A DNA stretch of 6,993 nt from Pseudomonas sp. UBA5782 (GTDB lineage: Bacteria > Pseudomonadota > Gammaproteobacteria > Pseudomonadales > Pseudomonadaceae): positions 1 to 6,993 of the forward strand of contig DIEE01000051.1 of the NCBI GenBank assembly GCA_002418465.1, in the 5' to 3' direction. The notes under the pieces were generated by a model that worked only from the letters and a program-made list of their open reading frames with translations, did not search any database and had not been told where the DNA came from. The position numbers and the translations under genes were made by a program. This document shows, piece after piece, positions 1-6,610 of the stretch (its first letter is position 1; the number at the start of each line of letters is the position of its first letter).

Positions 1-749
1 TCCAGCGCATCGACCACCGGCAGCAGATGGATCATCCGCCCGCGCAGTTCCTTGGCGTTGCGCACCGTCTGCGGTCGCGCGCCCTCGTGGGGCAGCTGGC
101 CGATCATCGGTTCCAGGCTGTTGAAGGTGGTGACCATAGAGGCGCGCAGCGCACCGACCTCTTCCGGGCGCACCTCGCGCGCCAGGAAGCGTTCGCTGTA
201 GGTGCTGGCATCGGCGAACCAGAGCCCCGCCGCATCCACCAGCACCGGTGCCAGCCGGCGCGGCCAGAACATGCTGCCGACCACCGCGGCGCAGACGATG
301 CCGAGGAAAATTTCCTCGGTACGCGATACCGCCACGTCGAACACCGCTTCCGGGTTGTCCACTACCGGAAAGGCGATCAGCGGCAAGGTGTAGCCGGCGA
401 GCATCAGCGCATAGCTGTTGGCGGTGCGCAGGTGCAGCGAGAGGAACAGCAGGATGCCGGTCCAGAGCGCGATGACGAAGGCCAGCAGGTAGGGCGTCTG
501 CACCAGCAGCGGTACGAAGAACACCGCCGCGCTGGCGCCCAGCGCGGTGCCGGCGGCGCGGTACAGCGCCTTGGAACTGGTCGGCCCGACGAAGGGGCTG
601 GAGACGATGTACACCGTGGCCATCGCCCAGTACGGCCGCGGCATTTCCATGAGCAGCGCGATGTACAGCGCGATCATCGAAGCGGCGAAGGTGCGCACAC
701 CGTAGAACCAGTCCCGCGCTGGCGGAACGCTGCTGAAGAACTCCTTCAT
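1..749 (-). CDS. FUSC/AaeB-like inner-membrane exporter, C-terminus beyond window
   Basis: The first 249 residues of an integral membrane protein of the FUSC (fusaric acid resistance / aromatic acid exporter, AaeB-like) family; the rest lies beyond base 1. Reading from the ATG at 749 gives MKEFFSSVPPARDWFYGVRT, then about six hydrophobic segments near residues 18-35, 40-55, 64-83, 86-106, 112-130 and 146-163, followed by a soluble region from about 164. The early 'RPYWAMATVYIV' stretch and the six-helix block followed by a cytoplasmic helical region are typical of the family, whose full members have about 650-700 residues with a second membrane block. The start overlaps the marR stop as ATGA, with GGGGA five bases upstream, so translation is probably coupled. 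Family knowledge suggests export of aromatic carboxylic acids or related toxic compounds, perhaps with a membrane-fusion partner outside the window. The substrate cannot be read from the sequence. Confidence 0.88.
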   Translation of the reverse strand, partial: MKEFFSSVPPARDWFYGVRTFAASMIALYIALLMEMPRPYWAMATVYIVSSPFVGPTSSKALYRAAGTALGASAAVFFVPLLVQTPYLLAFVIALWTGILLFLSLHLRTANSYALMLAGYTLPLIAFPVVDNPEAVFDVAVSRTEEIFLGIVCAAVVGSMFWPRRLAPVLVDAAGLWFADASTYSERFLAREVRPEEVGALRASMVTTFNSLEPMIGQLPHEGARPQTVRNAKELRGRMIHLLPVVDAL

Positions 750-1195
750 GGCGTCCCCGAACCCGGCGTGCCGGCTTCTTCGAAGGCGCGCAGCACGCGC
801 AGGGTGGCTTCCAGATCGGCCGGCTCGATGTCCTGCAGCACGTCGCGGCGCAGGCGCATCAACTCGCCCTCGATCGCCGAGGCCAGCGCACGTCCACTTT
901 CGGTGAGACTGAGGGATTTGGCGCGGCGGTCGGCAGCATCTTCAGTGCGGCAGACGAAGCCGGCATTGCACAACTGATCGAGCAGACGCACCAGCGACGG
1001 CCCTTCCAGCCCGGCGGCGTTGGCCACGGTAACCTGGCGCACGCCATCGCCGAGCCGCGCGATCATCAGCAACGGCACCGCGCAGGCTTCGGATATCCCG
1101 TAGTTGACCAGTGCGGACTGGCAGATGCGCCGCCAGTGGCGGGTCGCGACCACCATGCCGCTGCTGATGCTGAGCAGGAGAGCGTCAAGATTCAT
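746..1195 (-). CDS. MarR-family transcriptional regulator
   Basis: A 149-residue protein of normal MarR length. A helical N-terminus (about 5-35) leads into a winged helix-turn-helix: probable recognition helix near 62-75 (GLEGPSLVRLLDQL) and a wing at about 81-100 with the family signature DRRAKSLSLTESG, equivalent to the D-R-R...L-T-x-x-G pattern of MarR and SlyA. C-terminal helices (104-140) would complete the dimer interface. Such proteins are dimers that usually repress their own operon and let go when a phenolic or other lipophilic ligand binds. The gene overlaps the FUSC exporter start by 4 bases, which supports a regulator-pump operon. The ATG at 1195 is the only in-frame start before an upstream stop, yet no Shine-Dalgarno sequence precedes it; a downstream start near residue 14 is possible but would shorten the N-terminal helix. 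It has four cysteines (25, 38, 76, 82), but I see no established redox motif. Confidence 0.9.
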   Translation of the reverse strand: MNLDALLLSISSGMVVATRHWRRICQSALVNYGISEACAVPLLMIARLGDGVRQVTVANAAGLEGPSLVRLLDQLCNAGFVCRTEDAADRRAKSLSLTESGRALASAIEGELMRLRRDVLQDIEPADLEATLRVLRAFEEAGTPGSGTP

Positions 1196-1219
1196 AAGAC
1201 AGGAATAGAACGCATGAAC

Positions 1220-1235
1220 ATAGTTTGCTAACTAT
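1220..1235. promoter_or_regulatory. Palindromic operator-like site, probable MarR binding site
   Basis: ATAGTTTGCTAACTAT is an inverted repeat with two 6-base arms (ATAGTT and AACTAT) around TGCT. It lies 24 bases upstream of the marR start and directly downstream of the predicted -10 box, so it would cover the transcription start. AT-rich palindromes of this size are usual MarR/SlyA-type operators, and a repressor bound here should block its own promoter. Binding by this MarR protein is inferred from position only. Confidence 0.6.
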
Positions 1236-1236
1236 C

Positions 1237-1265
1237 AATATGCGCCAACCAATCACATGCGTCAA
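1237..1265 (-). promoter_or_regulatory. Predicted sigma-70 promoter of the marR-FUSC operon
   Basis: On the minus strand the -35 box TTGACG (1260-1265, five of six consensus bases) is followed by a 17-base spacer and the -10 box CATATT (1237-1242, four of six). Transcription would begin near 1230, inside the palindrome at 1220-1235, giving a leader of about 35 bases before the marR ATG. The -35 box and spacer are good; the -10 box is moderate. Confidence 0.5.
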
Positions 1266-1331
1266 TCCGTCTATCGATCAGGCGACGAGCGAGCAGGGTG
1301 TAGTAGGTCAACGTTGCACAGGCGAGAGTTC

Positions 1332-1368
1332 AGCCGGGGCAAAGGCTGCGCATGCCGCGCTGCCGGCT
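1332..1368 (-). terminator. GC-rich hairpin after the ACT gene, possible weak terminator
   Basis: The minus strand can fold AGCCGG (overlapping the ACT gene stop codon) with CCGGCT about 25 bases later. An alternative inner stem is GGC-A-GCGC pairing with GCGC-A-GCC. No U-run follows, so this is not a standard intrinsic terminator; it may be a 3' stabilising hairpin or chance pairing in GC-rich DNA. Apart from the marR promoter and operator I see nothing else in the gap from 1220 to 1367. Confidence 0.22.
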
Positions 1369-1751
1369 CAGCCGAGGCGATGACCAGCTTCGGTCAGCAA
1401 CCGGCGGCCGCGATCCAGATCCGCCGCCTTGAGCATCAGGAAATCGCCGTCGTAGGTCGACACGACGAATATCCCCAATCCCGCCTCCGACAACGGCCGC
1501 ACCACCGACAGCACGATCCCGGTCTCGCTGAAGGCGAAGGGACCCACCAGTTGCAGGCACACCCACTCGCCCTCCGATTTCACCCCGCCGGGCACGCGCG
1601 CCTGCAAGCAGACGATCGACAGCTCATTGGCGCTGCGGCTGATGGACACGAAACCCGCGCCGTCCGCCCAGGCGGGAATCGGCTCGGCGCCGTCCAGCCG
1701 GGATACCGCGTAATGCCCGGGCAGTAATTCGAGACGAACACAGGCAGCCAT
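1368..1751 (-). CDS. Stand-alone ACT-domain protein (CASTOR-like family)
   Basis: A 127-residue soluble protein with no catalytic domain. The C-terminal half (about 64-124) has the pattern of the CASTOR-type ACT domain: SETGIVLSVVRPLSEAGLGI at about 75-94, then a short strand and STYDGDFLML (98-107). The N-terminal half (about 5-55) is probably a second, diverged ACT-like fold. ACT domains bind amino acids and other small ligands; the eukaryotic CASTOR proteins sense arginine, while the bacterial members are mostly uncharacterised. The frame stays open upstream to 1928, but the ATG at 1751 is chosen because GGAGG precedes it by seven bases and the family homology begins here. The upstream extension overlaps a leader hairpin and looks non-domain. 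It lies alone between the tRNA unit and marR. The ligand and partner are unknown. Confidence 0.85.
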   Translation of the reverse strand: MAACVRLELLPGHYAVSRLDGAEPIPAWADGAGFVSISRSANELSIVCLQARVPGGVKSEGEWVCLQLVGPFAFSETGIVLSVVRPLSEAGLGIFVVSTYDGDFLMLKAADLDRGRRLLTEAGHRLG

Positions 1752-1758
1752 TCGCAGG

Positions 1759-1763
1759 CCTCC
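1759..1763 (-). promoter_or_regulatory. Ribosome binding site of the ACT-domain gene
   Basis: GGAGG on the minus strand, seven bases before the ATG at 1751. It is the strongest Shine-Dalgarno match in the neighbourhood and decides for the 127-residue product over the 186-residue open frame that starts at 1928. Confidence 0.75.
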
Positions 1764-1838
1764 GCTGATGCGCTTTTTTTCAAGGATTGGAAATGTGTCA
1801 GGTGCGGCCAGGGATTTCCACCAGGCGAAGACGGACGA

Positions 1839-1884
1839 CCAGCCGGAAAACCCACGCATCAGCCCGATGCAGCGTCCCGGCTGG
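1839..1884 (-). other. Nested inverted repeat in the probable leader of the ACT gene
   Basis: Outer arms CCAGCCGG (1877-1884 read on the minus strand) and CCGGCTGG (1839-1846) are perfect 8-base complements. Between them GCATC-GGGCT-GATGC (1856-1870) makes a 5-base-pair inner hairpin. The element sits about 88 bases upstream of the ACT gene start and downstream of a possible promoter, so it would be transcribed. It could be a folded RNA leader or a DNA-level palindrome. I recognise no known riboswitch class in it. Confidence 0.4.
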
Positions 1885-1896
1885 CCGCCCAGGGGC

Positions 1897-1925
1897 ATCA
1901 TAGACGAATGTCGGCGAATTGACGC
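1897..1925 (-). promoter_or_regulatory. Weak candidate promoter of the ACT-domain gene
   Basis: The minus strand shows a good -10 box, TATGAT (1897-1902, five of six), with GCGTCA (1920-1925, only three of six) 17 bases upstream as the -35 box. It lies in an AT-richer patch between the tRNA terminator and the ACT gene and would give a leader of about 140 bases. The weak -35 keeps confidence low. Confidence 0.3.
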
Positions 1926-1974
1926 CAAATTAATGCGATAACCCGACGGATCGAAAGGCCTTTATTGCAGGCAC

Positions 1975-1998
1975 AAAAAAAGCTGCTCAGGGCAGCTT
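1975..1998 (-). terminator. Intrinsic terminator of the tRNA-Val/tRNA-Asp transcript
   Basis: On the minus strand AAGCTGC (1992-1998) pairs perfectly with GCAGCTT (1980-1986) around a five-base loop, and the transcript continues into a run of U. It lies about 30 bases beyond the 3' end of tRNA-Asp and clearly closes the tRNA unit. The plus-strand side is also T-rich (CTTTTGTTT), so it might act weakly in both directions. Confidence 0.88.
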
Positions 1999-2027
1999 CT
2001 TTTGTTTCTCCGGTGAGGGAGGAGATA

Positions 2028-2104
2028 TGGCGCAGCGGACGGGACTCGAACCCGCGACCCCCGGCGTGACAGGCCGGTATTCTAACCGACTGAACTACCG
2101 CTGC
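2028..2104 (-). tRNA. tRNA-Asp (GTC)
   Basis: A 77-base tRNA with the CCA encoded. Acceptor arms GCAGCGG and CCGCTGC pair perfectly, with G as the discriminator base. The D arm contains AGTCGGTTAGA, the anticodon stem-loop is CCGGCCTGTCACGCCGG with GTC at 2068-2070, and the T arm reads GCGGGTTCGAGTCCCGT. It is the second and last tRNA of the unit, 31 bases after tRNA-Val, and the intrinsic terminator follows. The discriminator G and GTC anticodon agree with aspartate identity. Confidence 0.98.
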
Positions 2105-2135
2105 GTGTCGGTTGGACTTTCGTCCGATTCTCACA

Positions 2136-2211
2136 TGGTGGCTGATGACGGGATCGAACCGCCGACCCCCTGCGTGTGATGCAGGTGCTCTCCCAGCTGA
2201 GCTAATCAGCC
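2136..2211 (-). tRNA. tRNA-Val (CAC)
   Basis: A 76-base tRNA with the CCA encoded. Acceptor arms GGCTGAT and ATCAGCC pair fully, with A as the discriminator. The anticodon stem is CCTGC/GCAGG with loop ATCACAC; the U33 position fixes the anticodon as CAC (2176-2178), which reads the GTG valine codon. The T arm contains CGGTTCGATCCCG. It begins about 14 bases after the predicted transcription start. The spacer to tRNA-Asp holds a small GGAC-GAAA-GTCC hairpin (2114-2125) that may mark processing. Confidence 0.97.
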
Positions 2212-2231
2212 TTCGCCTTGCGAGGTGGCGC

Positions 2232-2260
2232 AATTTACGCAGCGGCCGACGCTAAGTCAA
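2232..2260 (-). promoter_or_regulatory. Strong sigma-70 promoter of the tRNA unit
   Basis: The minus strand has TTGACT (2255-2260, five of six) as -35, exactly 17 bases, then TAAATT (2232-2237) as -10. Immediately after it comes GCGCC, a GC-rich discriminator of the kind that makes stable-RNA promoters sensitive to ppGpp and growth rate. The predicted start near 2225 leaves a 5' leader of about 14 bases for RNase P to remove. Stringent control is inferred from the discriminator. Confidence 0.85.
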
Positions 2261-2290
2261 CACCCTGCTTGAGCTTTTTCCGAAAACCGC

Positions 2291-3091
2291 TCAGTCGCGA
2301 TAGATCATCTTGCGGGTCATCCCGCCGTCGACGACGAACTCCTGCCCGGTGACGAAAGTGGCGTTCGGCGAGACCAGCCAACTGATCAGCGCGGCGACGT
2401 CCTCGACCGCTCCTACCCTCCCCGCCGGATGCTGGCTGTGGTCGCTTTCGGCCAGCGGATCGGCGCGGCGCTCATGCGGGTCGCGGGCGTCGATCCAGCC
2501 GGGACTGACCGCGTTCACGCGGATGTCCGGACCCAGGCTCACGGCCAGCGCACGGGTCAATGCCAACAGTCCGCCCTTGCTCGCCGAATAGGCTTCGCTG
2601 TGGGCTTCGGACTGATGCGCACGGGTGGAGGCAAGATTGACGATCGAACCGCCATGCGCCCGCAGGTAGGGCGCGCAGTGCTTGGCCAGCAGCATCGGAC
2701 CGGTCAGATTGACCGCCAGCACACGGTTCCACTCGGCCAAGGGAAGGCTTTCCAGCGGCGAGTTGTAGGGGTCGGCGTGCCCGGCATTGTTGATCAGCGC
2801 GTCGAGACGGCCGAACTGGCCGAGCACTTCGGCCACCGCGGTGGCGACCTGCTTCTCGTCGCTGACGTCCATCAGGATGAACCAGGCGCTGTCACCCAGC
2901 GCCTTGGCGACCCGCGAACCCCGCTCGCGCTCGACGTCGGCGAGCACCACCTGCCAGCCCTCGGCGATCAGCCAGGCGGCGATGCCCAGGCCGATGCCGC
3001 GTGCGCCACCGGTGACCAGCGCAACCTTGCCGTTCGCTCCCGCGGCAGAACCGGGCGCCCACTCCAGGGTGCCCTGCTCGCCCACGCTCAT
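2291..3091 (-). CDS. Short-chain dehydrogenase/reductase (SDR), substrate unknown
   Basis: A 266-residue classical SDR, a soluble NAD(P)-dependent oxidoreductase. The nucleotide-binding motif TGGARGIG is at 27-34, an acidic residue (D52) ends the second strand and favours NAD over NADP, NNAG is at 101-104, N128 lies in VNLTG, and the catalytic Ser155-Tyr168-Lys172 set is intact (YSASK). NAVSPGW follows at 193-199. All active-site elements are present, so it should be functional. The first 20 residues before the Rossmann strand are an unusual polar extension. The ATG overlaps the metZ stop (ATGA, 4 bases) with no clear Shine-Dalgarno sequence, which suggests translational coupling. In P. aeruginosa the counterpart (PA3106, from memory) sits in the same place. 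No substrate can be assigned; a role linked to methionine or homoserine metabolism is only suggested by context. Confidence 0.9.
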   Translation of the reverse strand: MSVGEQGTLEWAPGSAAGANGKVALVTGGARGIGLGIAAWLIAEGWQVVLADVERERGSRVAKALGDSAWFILMDVSDEKQVATAVAEVLGQFGRLDALINNAGHADPYNSPLESLPLAEWNRVLAVNLTGPMLLAKHCAPYLRAHGGSIVNLASTRAHQSEAHSEAYSASKGGLLALTRALAVSLGPDIRVNAVSPGWIDARDPHERRADPLAESDHSQHPAGRVGAVEDVAALISWLVSPNATFVTGQEFVVDGGMTRKMIYRD

Positions 3092-4308
3092 GCCGGACGC
3101 AGGGCAGCCAGACCGAGGGCCAGGTCCGCCTTGATGTCGTCGATGTCTTCCAGGCCCACGGCGACCCTGACCAGGTTGTCGCGAATCCCGGCGCGCTCGC
3201 GGTCCTGCGGCGACAGGCGCCCGTGCGAGGTGGTCGCCGGATGGGCGATGGTGGTCTTGGTATCACCCAGGTTGGTGGTGATCGAGATCATCCGCGTGGC
3301 GTCGATGAACGCCCAGGCGCCGGCCTTGCCACCAGCGACCTCGAAGCTCACCACCGCGCCGAAGGCCTTCTGCTGCCGCTTGGCCAGCTCGTGCTGCGGG
3401 TGGCTGGCCAGACCCGAATAGTGGACGCGCTCGATGCCCGGCTGGCCTTCCAGCCACTGCGCCAGTTCCTGCGCCGACTCGCTGTGCGCACGCATGCGCA
3501 CGCGCAGGGTTTCCAGGCCCTTGAGGAACACCCAGGCATTGAACGGGCTGAGCGTCGGTCCGGCGGTGCGCAGGAAGCCGACCACTTCGGCCATCTGCGC
3601 CGCGCGCCCGGCGACCACGCCACCGAGGCAGCGGCCCTGGCCGTCGATGTACTTGGTCGCCGAGTGGATGACGATATCCGCACCGAGCTTCAGCGGCTGC
3701 TGCAGCGCCGGCGTGCAGAAGCAGTTATCCACCGCCAGCAGCGCGCCGTGGGCGTGGGTGATTTCCGCCAGGGCGGCGATGTCGACCAGCTCGGCGAGCG
3801 GGTTGGACGGCGATTCGACGAAGACCAGCTTGGTGTTCGGCTTGAACGCTGCGCGCCAGGCATCGAGATCGGCCAGCGGCGGGTAGTCGACCTGCACGCC
3901 GAAGCGCTTGAGGTACTTCTCGAACAGGCTGATGGTCGAGCCGAACACGCTGCGCGAGACCAGCACGTGATCGCCGCCACTGCACAAGCTCATGACCATG
4001 GCCAGGATGGCGGACATCCCCGAGGCGGTGGCGACCGCCTGCTCGGCGCCTTCGAGGGCGGCGATGCGCTCCTCGAACATGCGCACGGTGGGGTTGGTGT
4101 AACGCGAATAGACGTTGCCCGGCACTTCACCGCCGAAGCGCGCGGCGGCGTCGGCGGCGGTGCGGAACACGTAGCTGGAGGTGAAGAACAGCGGCTCGCC
4201 GTGCTCGCCTTCCGGCGTGCGCTGCTGGCCGGCGCGTACCGCCAGGGTGTCGAAGGCTGCATCCTGCAGGTCGCTGTCGAGCCGCCCCGCTTCCCATTCA
4301 GTGGTCAT
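3088..4308 (-). CDS. metZ: O-succinylhomoserine sulfhydrylase MetZ
   Basis: A 406-residue PLP enzyme of the Cys/Met metabolism (gamma-family) group, close to the roughly 403 residues usual for Pseudomonas MetZ. It makes homocysteine directly from O-succinylhomoserine and sulfide, bypassing cystathionine, in the cytoplasm. Visible family features are YSRYTNPT (67-74, with the tyrosine and arginine that bind PLP phosphate from the neighbouring subunit), ASGM (95-98), VESPSNP (164-170), VDN (193-195, Asp194 pairing with the PLP nitrogen) and SATKYIDGQGR (216-226), where Lys219 forms the Schiff base. The substrate-binding region SITTNLGDTKT and the C-terminal signature HPATTSHGRLS are intact. The ATG at 4308 has AAGAGG seven bases upstream; the frame is open 283 codons further, but that part is only a shadow of purF. 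It lies 65 bases after purF and overlaps the SDR gene by 4 bases. Distinction from MetB or MetY rests on length, sequence and synteny. Confidence 0.95.
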   Translation of the reverse strand: MTTEWEAGRLDSDLQDAAFDTLAVRAGQQRTPEGEHGEPLFFTSSYVFRTAADAAARFGGEVPGNVYSRYTNPTVRMFEERIAALEGAEQAVATASGMSAILAMVMSLCSGGDHVLVSRSVFGSTISLFEKYLKRFGVQVDYPPLADLDAWRAAFKPNTKLVFVESPSNPLAELVDIAALAEITHAHGALLAVDNCFCTPALQQPLKLGADIVIHSATKYIDGQGRCLGGVVAGRAAQMAEVVGFLRTAGPTLSPFNAWVFLKGLETLRVRMRAHSESAQELAQWLEGQPGIERVHYSGLASHPQHELAKRQQKAFGAVVSFEVAGGKAGAWAFIDATRMISITTNLGDTKTTIAHPATTSHGRLSPQDRERAGIRDNLVRVAVGLEDIDDIKADLALGLAALRPA

Positions 4309-4315
4309 ATCCAAG

Positions 4316-4321
4316 CCTCTT
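4316..4321 (-). promoter_or_regulatory. Ribosome binding site of metZ
   Basis: AAGAGG on the minus strand, seven bases upstream of the ATG at 4308. It fixes the metZ start against the very long upstream open frame that passes through purF. The surrounding 65-base gap (4309-4373) is GC-rich and contains no U-tailed hairpin, so read-through from purF is expected. Confidence 0.65.
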
Positions 4322-4373
4322 GCGGCGGCGTGGCGCGCGGAGGTAGTCCTCTCGCCCGCCCGCGGCCTGTCGG

Positions 4374-5879
<1,506 letters not shown>

Positions 5880-5958
5880 GTGACGCAACCTCACTGGTTC
5901 AGGCTAAAGACAGGTCCGCGAAGGCTGGCGTGTTCGCACAGCGAGCGCGTGACCTCTT

Positions 5959-6498
5959 TTACTTGGGCATCAGCCCACTGGCGTTCAATCCCTGGGAAAC
6001 CGCGCTGTCGATCATCCAATGACCGGCAAGATTCAGAATCAGGTTCTTCGACCAGTCGGCGACCATCAGGAAATGCGGCAGCAGCATCGATTGTTGCCAC
6101 CAGACGTCTTCCTGCACTGGCGCCAGGCTCAGCAGCCCGACCAGCACCACCACCAGCAGCGCACCGCGCGCCGCGCCGAAAACCATGCCGAGAAAACGGT
6201 CGGTACCGGAAAGGCCGGTGACCCGGATCAGCTCGCCGATCAGGAAATTGATCAGCGCACCGACCAGCAGTGTCACCACGAAAAGAATGATGCAGGCGGC
6301 GATGACGCGCGCCGACGGGGTTTCGATGAAGCGGTCCAGGTACACCGACAGCGCACCGCCGAACATCCAGGCGACCACGCCGGCGATGATCCAGGTGAGC
6401 AGCGACAGGGCTTCCTTGACGAAGCCGCGCTTCAAGCTGATCAGACTGGAAACGGCGATAACGGCGACTATCGCCCAATCGACCCAGGTGAATGCCAC
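5959..6498 (-). CDS. cvpA: CvpA family inner-membrane protein
   Basis: A 179-residue membrane protein of the CvpA family, named in E. coli for colicin V production and linked there to envelope or bile-salt tolerance; its molecular function is unsettled. Four hydrophobic segments lie near residues 6-22, 32-51, 63-88 and 101-123, followed by a tail of about 55 residues. The family signatures SLISLKRGFVKEALSL and GLSGTDRFLGMVFGAARG are both clear and match E. coli CvpA strongly. Two in-frame GTG codons compete: 6498 gives V-A-F-T-W-V-D-W-A-I, aligning with the E. coli start MVWIDYAI, while 6516 adds six residues (GTG, L, A, G, S, I). I prefer 6498. Each GTG is preceded by the same GCAGG sequence because this short region is duplicated. 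The gene leads the operon that continues into purF, with the likely promoter at 6547-6575. Confidence 0.94.
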   Translation of the reverse strand: MAFTWVDWAIVAVIAVSSLISLKRGFVKEALSLLTWIIAGVVAWMFGGALSVYLDRFIETPSARVIAACIILFVVTLLVGALINFLIGELIRVTGLSGTDRFLGMVFGAARGALLVVVLVGLLSLAPVQEDVWWQQSMLLPHFLMVADWSKNLILNLAGHWMIDSAVSQGLNASGLMPK

Positions 6499-6528
6499 GA
6501 TGCTGCCTGCCAACACGGTGCTGCCTGC
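6496..6528 (-). repeat. Tandem duplication of the cvpA ribosome-binding and start region
   Basis: On the minus strand GCAGGCAGCACCGTG (6514-6528) and GCAGGCAGCATCGTG (6496-6510) are identical in 14 of 15 bases, with a period of 18 bases. Each copy holds a weak Shine-Dalgarno sequence (GCAGG) and a GTG at the same distance. Because 18 is a multiple of three, both GTG codons are in the cvpA frame. Confidence 0.85.
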
Positions 6529-6546
6529 GAACGGGAAAGGCGCGGC

Positions 6547-6575
6547 ATTTTAGCAGAGCCGACCCGTGCCGGTAA
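6547..6575 (-). promoter_or_regulatory. Predicted promoter of the cvpA-purF-metZ-SDR operon
   Basis: On the minus strand TAAAAT (6547-6552, five of six) is a strong -10 box with a TGn extension (TGC) directly before it. Seventeen bases upstream is TTACCG (6570-6575), a weak -35 box, as is usual for extended -10 promoters. The predicted start near 6540 gives a leader of about 24 to 42 bases, depending on which cvpA GTG is used. The site lies in the gap between the SPOR gene stop and cvpA, where no U-tailed terminator is visible, so some read-through from upstream is also possible. Confidence 0.6.
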
Positions 6576-6610
6576 GCGAAGCTTTCTATCGCGTCGCCCC
6601 GGCGCGTCTA

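Noticed and set aside
27..977. Plus-strand open frame of 316 codons
   Set aside because: It runs antisense to the FUSC exporter and marR, its translation is Arg/His/Gln/Gly-rich without any domain pattern, and both minus-strand genes have clear family motifs.
1768..1782. T-run near 1774-1780 as a plus-strand terminator
   Set aside because: Only a 3-base stem precedes the T-run and no plus-strand gene ends there.
1898..2233. Minus-strand open frame of 111 codons across the tRNA genes
   Set aside because: It reads through both tRNA genes and the terminator; tRNA sequences often leave such chance frames.
2271..2292. Imperfect hairpin at the end of the SDR gene as a terminator
   Set aside because: GAGC/GCTC and four A-T pairs are separated by a bulge and no U-run follows, so it does not meet the pattern of an intrinsic terminator.
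6529..6610. PurR-type operator upstream of cvpA-purF
   Set aside because: No palindrome resembling the E. coli PurR box was found in the promoter region; only the sigma-70 elements are supported.
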